A stretch of DNA of 12,753 nt from Burkholderiales bacterium. Its GTDB lineage: Bacteria > Pseudomonadota > Gammaproteobacteria > Burkholderiales > Usitatibacteraceae. The notes beneath the pieces were generated by a model. That model worked only from the letters and a program-made list of their open reading frames with translations, did not search any database and was not told the origin of the DNA. Shown piece after piece: positions 1 through 6,554 of this stretch (positions within the stretch are counted from its first letter, which is position 1; every line of letters begins with the position of its first letter). A program made the position numbers and the translations under genes. The DNA lies in NCBI GenBank assembly GCA_017880705.1, contig JADGRS010000045.1:1-12753 (forward strand), written 5' to 3'.

Positions 1-2
1 CG

Positions 3-362
3 TGGCATGCATTGATGGCCAGGTCCGACGATCATTTCGGAGAAGCGCTCTCGCTGGTCCCGGATGACGCCCGCCGGATCGAGCAATACCTCGTCTCGGA
101 GTCTGCGGATCGCTCGGAATATCGTGGCGCCGGCGCAATCCTCTACCTGCTTCGCGACGACGTCACGCCGGTTCGCATCACGGCATTGCCGCTGATGCGG
201 CAGCGCCACCTGGTCGTGCGCAAGCTGCTTCCCCAAACGGGGATCAAGGACCTGACGAATTGCAACGATTGTCACGAGAAGGCCGCCACGGGCTCGTTCG
301 CGTACGAAGAGATCGTGGTGCGGGGCGTCACCAAGATCATCGAACCCGGAGGCATGTTCTGA
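3..362 (+). CDS. Dihaem cytochrome c (DHC family), 3' part only
   Basis: The frame is open to the left edge, so the gene starts outside the window; a TTG at 12 is in frame but is probably not the start. The visible residues begin W-H-A-L-M, then DDHFGEALSL, then an acidic helix ending IEQYL. This matches the central block of small periplasmic dihaem cytochromes c (W..LM..L.DHFGE.A.L...I..YL). Near the C-terminus is a CNDCH haem-binding motif followed by A-x2-GSF and a short beta-like tail, which is the usual second haem site and end of the family. The first CxxCH should lie upstream and is not visible. Such proteins carry electrons in the periplasm, often next to cytochrome b561 or other redox partners. 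The next gene is another periplasmic electron carrier, which fits this role. The specific partner is unknown. Confidence 0.8.
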   Translation, partial: WHALMARSDDHFGEALSLVPDDARRIEQYLVSESADRSEYRGAGAILYLLRDDVTPVRITALPLMRQRHLVVRKLLPQTGIKDLTNCNDCHEKAATGSFAYEEIVVRGVTKIIEPGGMF

Positions 363-438
363 CACGCCATGGTCTGTGCTGCCGGCCAAAGCTGTATTAC
401 GATCCGAAGGGCTCGGATCCTTTCCTTTTACGACCACC

Positions 439-445
439 AAGGAGG
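439..445 (+). promoter_or_regulatory. Ribosome binding site fixing the HiPIP start
   Basis: AAGGAGG, a near-perfect anti-Shine-Dalgarno match, ends 8 bases before the ATG at 454. It selects this start over an in-frame upstream codon at 376, and the Tat signal begins directly after the chosen start. Confidence 0.8.
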
Positions 446-453
446 CATTTGCC

Positions 454-723
454 ATGCATGAGAAATCGAAAGTGACGAGACGCGTCTTCTGCCGGAACGC
501 CGCGACGATCACCGGGGTCGCGATGGCTGCCGGCGTGATACCCATTCGCGAGGCGCTGGCGCAACAGAAACTCTCCAAGGCCGACATGAAGTACCAGGAC
601 ACGCCGAAAGACGGCCAGCAATGCGATGCATGCGTGTATTGGCAACCGCCAAAGGCATGCGGTCTGGTCGCGGGCGACATCGCGCCGTCGGGCTGGTGCG
701 CTGCATTCAATAAGAAGAAGTGA
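454..723 (+). CDS. High-potential iron-sulfur protein (HiPIP), Tat-exported
   Basis: This 89-residue protein is a soluble periplasmic one-electron carrier with a [4Fe-4S] 3+/2+ cluster, typically moving electrons between the bc1 complex and a terminal oxidase or photosynthetic reaction centre. A twin-arginine signal is visible: TRRVFCR at residues 8-14, a hydrophobic stretch to about 30, and a likely cleavage site after ALA at 36. Four cysteines (57, 60, 69, 82) have the HiPIP pattern C-x2-C-x8-C-x12-C, with W63 and the G-W-C motif near the end. The mature part is only about 53 residues, at the short end of the family and closest in size to Rhodocyclus-type HiPIPs. The Tat route fits a protein that folds with its cofactor in the cytoplasm. 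It follows a dihaem cytochrome c gene by about 90 bp, so the two may be co-transcribed. Confidence in the family is high; the partner is inferred. Confidence 0.93.
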   Translation: MHEKSKVTRRVFCRNAATITGVAMAAGVIPIREALAQQKLSKADMKYQDTPKDGQQCDACVYWQPPKACGLVAGDIAPSGWCAAFNKKK

Positions 724-739
724 AGCCCTGATCCTCCGC

Positions 740-766
740 GGGGCGCGCGCTGCGACCGCGCGCCCC
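740..766 (+). terminator. GC-rich hairpin after the HiPIP gene
   Basis: GGGGCGCGCG at 740-749 pairs perfectly with CGCGCGCCCC at 757-766 across a 7-base loop, starting 16 bases after the HiPIP stop codon. No good T-run follows, only a T/G-mixed stretch, so it may be an mRNA 3' stabiliser or a weak terminator rather than a classic intrinsic terminator. Confidence 0.5.
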
Positions 767-866
767 GTCGATCTGTTGATCGCGTAGTCGAACGCGGTCC
801 TGCTCCGCATCACCGCTGGCGTCGCGTCCGGCGCCGGGAACGACCGCTCCCGGGGTAACATCGAGC

Positions 867-2720
867 GTGCCTCCACCACCACCTCCTCCGCAGACCCTGC
901 GCGAGCGACTCGGCGCGCTGCGCAACCTGCCGCCCTTCCTGAAGCTCGTGTGGCAGACGAGCCCCGGCATTTCCGCCGCGCAGGCGTCGCTTCGCCTGCT
1001 GCGCGCGTTGATTCCCGTGGCCGCGTTGTATGTAGCCGCGAAGATCATCGACGAGGTCGTGCGCCTCACTCACGCGCCTTCTCCGGGCACGACGTTCGGC
1101 GAGTGGCTCGCGAGCGGCATGCTCGATCGCATCGCGCTCCTACTCGCCCTCGAGTTCGCCCTCGGCGTGGTCTCCGATCTCCTCGGGCGCGGCATCTCGC
1201 TCCTCGATTCGCTCCTCTCGGAGAAGATCAGCACCGAGACGAGCATGCGATTGATGGAGCACGCGGCACGGCTCGACCTCGAGGATTTCGAGGACAGCGA
1301 ATTTCAAGATCGGCTCGAGCGCGCGCGGGCCCAGGCCGCGGGGCGCACCGGGCTCATGAGCCAGCTCTTCGGCCAGGCGCAGGATCTCGTGACCATCGCG
1401 AGCCTCGCCACGGGACTGCTCGTGTACGCGCCGTGGCTGATCGCGCTCCTCGCGGTCGCGCTCATTCCCGCGTTCATCGGCGAGGCGCACTTCAACGCGC
1501 AGTTGTACTGGATGAACTACCACCGCGCGCCCGAGCGGCGCGAGCTCGACTACGTGCGCCAGGTCGCCGCGAGCGCGGAGACCGCGAAGGAGGTGAAGAT
1601 CTTCGGCCTCCACCGCTTCCTCATCGATCGCTACCTCGAGCTCGCCGTGAGCTTCTTCCGCGCGAATCGCGTGATCGCGGTGCGCCGCGCGGCGTGGGGA
1701 AGCGTCCTCACCGCGATCAGCACCATCGCGTACTACTTCGCCTACGCGTACATCGTGTGGCGCACGCTCCTCGGGGAATTCAGCATCGGCAACCTCACGT
1801 TCCTCGCGGGCTCGTTCCTTCGCTTGCGGGGGCTCCTCGAGCAGCTGCTGACGGGCTTTTCGAGCGTCGCGGGACAGGCTCTCTACCTCGACGACCTCTT
1901 CTCGTTCTTCGAGATCGAACCCGAGATCGTCTCGCCCGAGAATCCACGTCCTTTCCCGAATCCCATTCGCGAAGGCTTCACCTTCGAGGACGTGGGCTTC
2001 CGCTATCCGGGCGCCGAGCGATGGGCGGTGCGCAACCTCTCGTTCCAGCTGCGCGCAGGCGAGGTGCTGGCGCTCGTCGGCGAGAACGGCGCGGGCAAGA
2101 CCACTCTCGTGAAGCTCCTCGCGCGGCTCTACGATCCCGACGAGGGGCGCATCCTCCTCGACGGCCACGACCTGAAGGAGTACGACCTTGCCGAGCTGCG
2201 TCGCAACATCGGCGTGATCTTCCAGGACTTCGTGCGCTTCCATCTTTCGGCCGCCGACAACATCGCCGTGGGATTGATCGAGGCGCGCGCCGATCGCGAG
2301 CGCGTGGTGAAGGCGGCGCAGCGCAGCCTCGCCGACGAGGTCATCGCGAAGCTGCCTCAGGGCTACGAGCAGCTGATCGGCAAGCGCTTCAAGACGGGCA
2401 TCGACCTGTCCGGCGGCGAGTGGCAGAAGATCGCGATCGCGCGCGCGTACATGCGCGACGCCCAAGTGCTGATCCTCGACGAGCCGACCGCCGCGCTCGA
2501 TGCGCGCGCGGAGTTCGAGGTGTTCCAGCGCTTCAAGGAGCTCTCGGCGGGAAAGACCGCGGTCCTGATCTCGCACCGCTTCTCGAGCGTGCGCATGGCC
2601 GACCGCATCGTGGTCCTCGGCGACGGACGCGTGGAAGCGGTCGGAACCCACGAGGCGCTGCTAGCCCAGGGCGGGCGCTATGCCGAGCTCTTCGAGCTCC
2701 AGGCCGCGGGGTATCGCTAA
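867..2720 (+). CDS. ABC exporter, fused membrane and ATPase domains (type IV/MsbA-like half-transporter)
   Basis: A 617-residue half-transporter expected to dimerise in the inner membrane and export a substrate using ATP. The N-terminal half holds about six hydrophobic helices (roughly residues 41-60, 88-105, 168-206 as a pair, 275-295, 310-330). The ATPase domain follows from about 370: Walker A GENGAGKTT at 405-413, Q-loop FQDF near 452, signature LSGGEWQ at 514-520, Walker B VLILDEP at 534-540, H-loop histidine at 570. All catalytic elements are present. The start is a GTG; the next in-frame methionine is at about residue 85, inside the membrane domain, so no better start is seen. The ribosome site is weak, and a TAACAT at 856-861 could serve as a -10 element for a near-leaderless mRNA. 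Residues 2-8 are seven consecutive prolines. The substrate cannot be told from sequence; the neighbours (HiPIP, oxidoreductase) give no clue. Confidence 0.9.
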   Translation: MPPPPPPPQTLRERLGALRNLPPFLKLVWQTSPGISAAQASLRLLRALIPVAALYVAAKIIDEVVRLTHAPSPGTTFGEWLASGMLDRIALLLALEFALGVVSDLLGRGISLLDSLLSEKISTETSMRLMEHAARLDLEDFEDSEFQDRLERARAQAAGRTGLMSQLFGQAQDLVTIASLATGLLVYAPWLIALLAVALIPAFIGEAHFNAQLYWMNYHRAPERRELDYVRQVAASAETAKEVKIFGLHRFLIDRYLELAVSFFRANRVIAVRRAAWGSVLTAISTIAYYFAYAYIVWRTLLGEFSIGNLTFLAGSFLRLRGLLEQLLTGFSSVAGQALYLDDLFSFFEIEPEIVSPENPRPFPNPIREGFTFEDVGFRYPGAERWAVRNLSFQLRAGEVLALVGENGAGKTTLVKLLARLYDPDEGRILLDGHDLKEYDLAELRRNIGVIFQDFVRFHLSAADNIAVGLIEARADRERVVKAAQRSLADEVIAKLPQGYEQLIGKRFKTGIDLSGGEWQKIAIARAYMRDAQVLILDEPTAALDARAEFEVFQRFKELSAGKTAVLISHRFSSVRMADRIVVLGDGRVEAVGTHEALLAQGGRYAELFELQAAGYR

Positions 2721-2723
2721 CCG

Positions 2724-2771
2724 AAATTCGTGTCAGGTACACATTTCTTAATTCGTACCTGACACGGATTT
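2724..2771. repeat. Long palindrome between convergent genes; dispersed repeat or bidirectional terminator
   Basis: Positions 2724-2740 and 2755-2771 form 17-bp arms with one G-T mismatch; the core is CGTGTCAGGTAC / GTACCTGACACG. They flank a 14-base AT-rich loop. The AT-rich ends of the arms give T-runs on both strands, so the element could terminate both convergent transcripts. Its AT-rich flanks and core differ from the surrounding GC-rich DNA, and I recall near-identical palindromes as dispersed repeats in other proteobacteria; this is inference from memory. The right arm lies inside the end of the oxidoreductase gene. Confidence 0.75.
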
Positions 2772-3761
2772 TCCAGCTGCCCGGGCGATGATCTCGTACG
2801 AGCGCAGGCGATCTTCGCGCATGAACGCGTCGGAGGAGACGATGAGCTCGTCGGCGTCGGTGGCGCGGACGATCTCCTGCAGGCTCGCGGCGACTCGCTC
2901 GGGGCCGCCCACGACCATCAGCGTCATGCGCTCGGCCACTGCCATGCGCTCGCCCGGCGACCACAGCGCGTCCATGTTCTCCACGGGAGGAGGCAGCGGC
3001 GCGCGGGTGTTGCGGATGATGCCGAGGAAGCGCTGGTACATGCTGGTCGCGAGGAACTCGGCTTTCTCGTCGGTATCGGCGGCGAGCGCGGGCACGCCGA
3101 CCATCACGTGAGGCTTGTCGAGCTGCTTCGACGGCTTGAACTCGTTGCGATAGATCTCGAGGGCTTCCATCAAGTCGCCGGGCGCGAAGTGCGATGCGAA
3201 GGCGTAGGGTCGCCCGATCGCCGCGGCGAAATGCGCGCTCCACAGGCTCGAGCCGAGGATCCACACCGGGACGTCGATGCCGGCGCCGGGAATCGCCTTA
3301 ACCGCCTGCTGGGGTTGCGCCGGCGCGAAATAGGAAAGCAGCTCCGCCACCTGCACGTCGAACTCCTCGCCGCGACCGCCGCGGCGCAGCGCGCGCATCG
3401 TGACCTGGTCGGTGCCGGGGGCGCGGCCCAATCCGAGGTCGATGCGGCCCGGATGCAGCGTCTCGAGCGTGCCGATCTGCTCCGCCACAACGAGCGGCGC
3501 GTGGTTCGGCAACATGATGCCGCCCGAGCCGATGCGGATCGTCTTCGTATGGTCCGCGAGGTAACTCATGATGACGACCGTCGCCGAGCTCGCGACGCCC
3601 TCGAGGTTGTGATGCTCGGCCACCCAGTAGCGCTTGTATCCCCAGCGTTCCGCTCCCTGCGCGAGCTCGCGCGAGGTCTGCAATGCGTGCGCGATCGTGC
3701 CTCCCTGCGGATAGGTGGCGAGGTCGAGGACGGAGATCGGCGTATCAGCGAGTTTCTTCAT
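2748..3761 (-). CDS. LLM-class flavin-dependent oxidoreductase (luciferase-like, YhbW/MsnO8-type)
   Basis: A 337-residue cytoplasmic protein of the bacterial luciferase-like superfamily, which uses FMNH2 or F420-type flavins to oxidise small molecules with oxygen. It opens with the typical strand (PISVLDLA), then [13 protein letters not shown] at about residues 40-52, the [13 protein letters not shown] block near 76-88, and the [10 protein letters not shown] motif near 109-118. These are hallmarks of the single-component group that includes E. coli YhbW. Length is normal. The ATG at 3761 follows a weak GGAAG. It lies 62 bp downstream of the cold-shock gene on the same strand, but a strong terminator separates them. 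The last six residues (SVSGTN) and the stop codon are encoded by a palindromic repeat, so the native C-terminus may have been replaced. The substrate is unknown. Confidence 0.9.
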   Translation of the reverse strand: MKKLADTPISVLDLATYPQGGTIAHALQTSRELAQGAERWGYKRYWVAEHHNLEGVASSATVVIMSYLADHTKTIRIGSGGIMLPNHAPLVVAEQIGTLETLHPGRIDLGLGRAPGTDQVTMRALRRGGRGEEFDVQVAELLSYFAPAQPQQAVKAIPGAGIDVPVWILGSSLWSAHFAAAIGRPYAFASHFAPGDLMEALEIYRNEFKPSKQLDKPHVMVGVPALAADTDEKAEFLATSMYQRFLGIIRNTRAPLPPPVENMDALWSPGERMAVAERMTLMVVGGPERVAASLQEIVRATDADELIVSSDAFMREDRLRSYEIIARAAGKSVSGTN

Positions 3762-3770
3762 GTTCTTCCA

Positions 3771-3799
3771 AACGAAAACGGCAGCCGATGGCTGCCGTT
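3771..3799 (-). terminator. Rho-independent terminator of the cold-shock gene
   Basis: Read on the minus strand, AACGGCAGCC and GGCTGCCGTT form a perfect 10-bp stem (3790-3799 with 3777-3786) with a 3-base loop, followed by TTCGTTT. It lies 24 bases after the cold-shock stop codon and just upstream of the oxidoreductase start, so it should isolate the two genes. Confidence 0.85.
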
Positions 3800-3823
3800 C
3801 TTTGGCGCATGCTGCGGTGGAGC

Positions 3824-4030
3824 TCAGGCGATGGGCTTGATCTGCACGGCCTGCTTGCCCTTGGGGCCATCCTTGGTTTCGAATTCGACCTTCTGGTTTT
3901 CCTTGAGGGTCTTGAATCCGTTGCCCTGGATCTCGGAGAAATGGGCGAAGAGGTCCTCGCCGCCGCCATCGGGTTTGATGAAGCCAAAACCCTTGGAGTC
4001 ATTGAACCACTTCACGATTCCGGTGCTCAT
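3824..4030 (-). CDS. Cold-shock-domain RNA chaperone (CspA family)
   Basis: A 68-residue single cold-shock domain, full length for the family. It binds single-stranded RNA/DNA and melts secondary structure that would block translation at low temperature or during growth transitions. It starts [18 protein letters not shown]: the aromatic KWF at residues 7-9, RNP1 KGFGFI at 13-18 and RNP2 DLFAHF at 26-31 (often VFVHF in relatives) are all visible, and the domain ends with the usual KGxQA(V) strand near 58-62. The ATG at 4030 has AAAGGA about 9 bases upstream. A clear intrinsic terminator follows, and a long leader with a TATAAT box precedes it, as in other csp genes, where the leader controls mRNA stability and translation. 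Which of the paralogous csp genes this is cannot be decided. Confidence 0.96.
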   Translation of the reverse strand: MSTGIVKWFNDSKGFGFIKPDGGGEDLFAHFSEIQGNGFKTLKENQKVEFETKDGPKGKQAVQIKPIA

Positions 4031-4183
4031 TGCTGTTTCCTTTCAGATTGAATCCCCGTCATTCCCTCGGGGCTCGGGGCCAGCGACAAAAAGGAAAAGC
4101 AAGGCGGGAACTGAAGTGAAGCGCCGGTTTTGCCGGCGGGTACTGGAGTTACTGCTTACCGATTCCTGATCACTGCGATGGGA

Positions 4184-4189
4184 ATTATA
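4184..4189 (-). promoter_or_regulatory. Probable -10 box of the cold-shock gene with a ~145-nt leader
   Basis: A perfect TATAAT on the minus strand lies about 155 bases upstream of the csp start; a transcript from about 4177 would have a leader near 145 nt, as expected for csp mRNAs. No good -35 is seen. The leader contains a CGCCGG/CCGGCG hairpin (4122-4127 with 4133-4138). Inferred from position and consensus only. Confidence 0.5.
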
Positions 4190-4558
4190 CATCAAGCGGA
4201 TCAGTTGCCTAGCGTCGCAAAGGGGCTTGAAGTGGACCCTCCGGACCTCGATTTACCACCCCTGCAACGGGCCCTTCTTTGAGCTCAAGAAAATGCCGCG
4301 ATCCTCCGCCTCGTCTCGCTGTAGGCCTTCATGCGCGCGAGCCACTCGGTCCTCGAAGGCCGTGTCCAGAAACCAGTATCGCGGTGATCGACCAGGCGTG
4401 GAAGGGGCGGTTCTTCTCGAGCCGGGGGATCTTGGCCTCTCTTCGGGGGATTTCGCTTCTTGCGATTTGCGCTCGAAAATCCTTGCGCACCTTTGCATCC
4501 GGCCCGAGCGCCCCCTGAGAACCGCAACCCTTCCGCGCCAGGGTTTGATTGAGAGGCC
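4190..4558. other. Intergenic stretch without a convincing gene
   Basis: About 370 bases between the csp promoter and the thioesterase. Several short open frames exist on both strands but none has a ribosome site, codon usage or a protein family I recognise. The minus strand around 4290-4480 is purine-rich and reads as Lys/Arg-rich peptides in more than one frame. The GC content is lower and less codon-periodic than in the flanking genes. It may be a decayed gene or dispersed repeat; I see no transposase, tRNA or array. Confidence 0.4.
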
Positions 4559-4600
4559 TTGACACTCGAACTTGCCGCTGTGTCGCCGACGCCGGCGAAT

Positions 4601-4616
4601 TGCGATAATCCGCGCA
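4601..4616 (+). promoter_or_regulatory. Extended -10 placing transcription start at the thioesterase ATG
   Basis: TGCGATAAT (4601-4609) is an extended -10 (TGN plus GATAAT). The A of the ATG at 4616 is 7 bases after its end, the normal start-site distance, and no Shine-Dalgarno lies between. This suggests a leaderless mRNA. A TTGACA at 4559-4564 is too far upstream to pair with it. Confidence 0.45.
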
Positions 4617-5533
4617 TGAACATCCGTGAACGAGTGCTGAGCGGCATCGCGCTGAACCGCGCGCCGGGATTCCACTTCGCCGGCAACTTCCTGCGAGTCT
4701 CCTACGACAAGGTCGCGGCCGACGATGCGCGCATCTCGCTCGAGCCGGGAGACCATTGCATCGACGCCGATGGGCAGGTGAGCCTGGGAGCCGTCGCGAT
4801 GCTCGCGGACATCGCGCTCGCCACGGGCGTGCGCGCCGCAATCGGATCGGATTCGACGCGTCTCGCGACGGTGAGCATGCACCTTCGCTTCACGGGCGCG
4901 CGCCTCGAGGGCCGGCTGGAGAGCCGCGGTGTCTTCGAGGGCTTCGTCGAGGGCGCGGCCGCGCGCCAGGGAATGGCGCGCTTCGCGATCGACGCGGGCG
5001 GGAAGCACGCGTGCTTCGGAACGGGCTCCTTCATGGCGCTCGCGCCGCCGCCGGGCGTCACCATGCATCCGGTGGTGATGGAACGCGAGCGCATCGCGAA
5101 GCCGCTCGCGGAGGAAGACCTCGATCCCGGCGAGCTCGAGATCCTGCGCCATGCCGATGCGGCGCTCGCCTCGGGCAGGCGCAAGGGCGCGTTCATCGAT
5201 CGCTTCTGGGGATACGAGCCGCGTCGAACCGCCGCCGGCGCGACCAGCGTGATGAAGAACGGCGCGCACGTCGGCAATCGCGTGGGGCATGCGCAGGGCG
5301 GGCTTCTCGTCGGCCTGGGCGCGACGACGGCGATGGCCGCCTTGCCATCGAGCTGGGCGCTCACCAGCGTCACCGCGTGCTTCGTGAGTCCCGGCGAGGG
5401 CCCCACGCTGCACGCGAAGGCGAAGCTCACGCATCGCGGCCGCGAGACCGCGGTGGCGCAGGTCGAGGTGACCGGCATCGAGGGACGGCGCGTGCTCGAA
5501 GTGCTGACCACGCACTCGCGCCGCAAGGGTTAG
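4616..5533 (+). CDS. Double-hotdog acyl-CoA thioesterase family protein
   Basis: A 305-residue protein with two hotdog-like halves: about residues 20-140 (GNFLRVSYD through a GSFMAL strand) and about 215-300 (NRVGHAQGGLLVGLGATTAMAA through an EVLTTHSR strand). Each half has the PaaI/4HBT layout in which a conserved D/G-rich segment starts the hot-dog helix (VSLGAVAMLADIALATG; AQGGLLVGLGATT). Such proteins hydrolyse acyl- or aryl-CoA thioesters in the cytoplasm, releasing CoA; a tandem fold gives a pseudo-dimer. ATG 4616 was chosen over an in-frame TTG at 4559 because homologue-like sequence begins there and a -10 box sits just upstream. The gene ends convergently with the MaoC-like gene: the two stop codons overlap within TTAG (5530-5533). 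Fold confidence is good; the exact substrate is unknown. It could instead be a non-catalytic acyl-CoA-binding relative. Confidence 0.8.
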   Translation: MNIRERVLSGIALNRAPGFHFAGNFLRVSYDKVAADDARISLEPGDHCIDADGQVSLGAVAMLADIALATGVRAAIGSDSTRLATVSMHLRFTGARLEGRLESRGVFEGFVEGAAARQGMARFAIDAGGKHACFGTGSFMALAPPPGVTMHPVVMERERIAKPLAEEDLDPGELEILRHADAALASGRRKGAFIDRFWGYEPRRTAAGATSVMKNGAHVGNRVGHAQGGLLVGLGATTAMAALPSSWALTSVTACFVSPGEGPTLHAKAKLTHRGRETAVAQVEVTGIEGRRVLEVLTTHSRRKG

Positions 5534-5979
5534 GCGACGGGCTTCTTCGGGACGACGAGCTTCGCGATCAGCACCTGCACGATCTCGCCGTTCTGGTTGA
5601 GGGTCTCGCTCCTCATGGTCACCATGCCGCGGTCGGGGCGCGAGCGCGACGGCGTCGCCTGGATCACTTCGCTCACGACGCGGAGCACGTCGCCCGGCCG
5701 GGTGGGCATGGGCCAGCTGATCTCGCCGCCCGCGCCGACGATGCCGCCCGCGATCGGCGCGCCGCCGTCGACCATGAGGCGCATCGTCATCGCCATGGTG
5801 TGCCAGCCGCTCGCGGCGAGGCCCTTGAAGAGCGTCGCCTTCGCCGCCTCCTCGTCGAGGTGGAACGGCTGCGGGTCGAAGTCGCGCGCGAAGGCCTTGA
5901 TCTCGGGCGCGGTCACCTGCTTGGTGGCGCTGGTGAATCGCGCGCCGACGGGAAGGTCGTCGAAGTAGAGGGGCGTCAT
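5530..5979 (-). CDS. MaoC-family (R)-specific enoyl-CoA hydratase-like protein
   Basis: A 149-residue single-hotdog protein. Members hydrate trans-2-enoyl-CoA to (R)-3-hydroxyacyl-CoA in fatty-acid or aromatic catabolism, or feed polyhydroxyalkanoate synthesis. The hydratase motif is visible as FDPQPFHLDEEAA, giving D35 and H40 with the D-x4-H spacing of the PhaJ catalytic pair. The following G-x3-SGWHTMA helix (about 53-63) and the PTRPGDVL segment (about 91-98) are typical of the family. The gene starts 19 bp after the marR stop codon on the same strand, with AGGA upstream, so the two form an operon. Its 3' end overlaps the thioesterase stop codon by 4 bp. Regulation by the neighbouring MarR protein is likely. 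Confidence 0.88.
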   Translation of the reverse strand: MTPLYFDDLPVGARFTSATKQVTAPEIKAFARDFDPQPFHLDEEAAKATLFKGLAASGWHTMAMTMRLMVDGGAPIAGGIVGAGGEISWPMPTRPGDVLRVVSEVIQATPSRSRPDRGMVTMRSETLNQNGEIVQVLIAKLVVPKKPVA

Positions 5980-5998
5980 CGTGCAATATCCTAGACGA

Positions 5999-6448
5999 TC
6001 ATCCAGGGGCGCGCTTTCCGGAAAGCGCGCGCTCGAGAAGCTCGACCACGGTCGCGAGCGCGGCCTTCTCCCGCGGCGTCGCGCCCGCGAGGAGTTTCGC
6101 GAGCGCCTCGATCCTTCGCCGACGCCCCTTCATGAGGAGCTGCCGCCCCTGGGCGCTCGCGGCGATGCGGACCTGGCGCTGGTCGTGCTCGGCGGTGACC
6201 GACTCGACCAGGCCCTCGGCCTGCATCGCCTTCACGAGGCGCGACATCGTGGGCGGCTTCACGCCCTCGGCACGGGCGAGGTCGCCGAGGGACTGCGCTC
6301 CGCCGAAGACCAGCACCGCGAGCGCCGAAGCGCGCGGTCCCGTGAAGCCCGCCGCCTCGTCCACGCGCCGCATGCCGCGCAGCATCACGATCGCCAGGTG
6401 GTGGAAGCGTTCGATGGTGGTGTCGTCGTCCTGGGTCCTGGATGGCAT
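5999..6448 (-). CDS. MarR-family transcriptional regulator
   Basis: A 149-residue winged-helix dimeric regulator. The helix-turn-helix runs from about residue 53 to 80 (SLGDLARAEGVKPPTMSRLVKAMQAEGLV), and the wing at about 82-97 holds the conserved D-x-R (D89, R91). N- and C-terminal helices around it would form the dimer interface. MarR proteins usually repress their own operon and a divergent gene until a phenolic compound, aryl-CoA or oxidant binds. Here it leads an operon with the maoC-like gene and is divergent from a VOC gene; two identical 15-bp palindromes lie between, starting 21 bp upstream of its ATG. This makes autorepression very likely. The ligand is unknown, but the CoA-ester enzymes nearby suggest an acyl- or aryl-CoA or its parent acid. 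Confidence 0.93.
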   Translation of the reverse strand: MPSRTQDDDTTIERFHHLAIVMLRGMRRVDEAAGFTGPRASALAVLVFGGAQSLGDLARAEGVKPPTMSRLVKAMQAEGLVESVTAEHDQRQVRIAASAQGRQLLMKGRRRRIEALAKLLAGATPREKAALATVVELLERALSGKRAPG

Positions 6449-6468
6449 TGACAGCGGCCTCCCGATTA

Positions 6469-6499
6469 GTTAGCCTAGCTAACAGTTAGCAGGGCTAAC
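6469..6499. promoter_or_regulatory. Twin palindromic operator, probable MarR binding sites
   Basis: GTTAGC-CTA-GCTAAC (6469-6483) and GTTAGC-AGG-GCTAAC (6485-6499) are two copies of the same 6-3-6 inverted repeat with centres 16 bp apart. They lie between marR (minus) and the VOC gene (plus). A TTGACA at 6448-6453 with a 17-base spacer would place a weak -10 (TAGCCT, 6471-6476) inside the first copy, so binding would block it. The repeats are direct observation; the regulator assignment is inference. Confidence 0.8.
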
Positions 6500-6554
6500 G
6501 ATGTAGATCGTAGCAAACCGGGATACTTTCATCAACTCCTTGCCGAGGTGCCCC

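Noticed and set aside
1140..2651. A 503-codon minus-strand open frame under the ABC exporter
   Set aside because: It is antisense to intact Walker, signature and H-loop motifs, and its Glu/Arg/His-rich composition is typical of a shadow frame.
3108..4169. A 353-codon plus-strand open frame spanning the oxidoreductase and cold-shock genes
   Set aside because: It runs antisense through two well-supported genes and an intrinsic terminator, with no ribosome site or domain.
4279..4518. A 79-codon plus-strand open frame in the intergenic segment
   Set aside because: There is no ribosome-binding site, no recognised family, and equally long frames overlap it on the other strand.
4559..4615. An upstream TTG start for the thioesterase
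   Set aside because: The extra 19 residues look unstructured, and a -10 box lies between this codon and the better ATG at 4616.
4253..5986. A 577-codon open frame on the minus strand through the thioesterase
   Set aside because: It is low-complexity Arg/Ala/His-rich sequence antisense to the thioesterase and overlapping the MaoC gene in another frame. No family motif is present.
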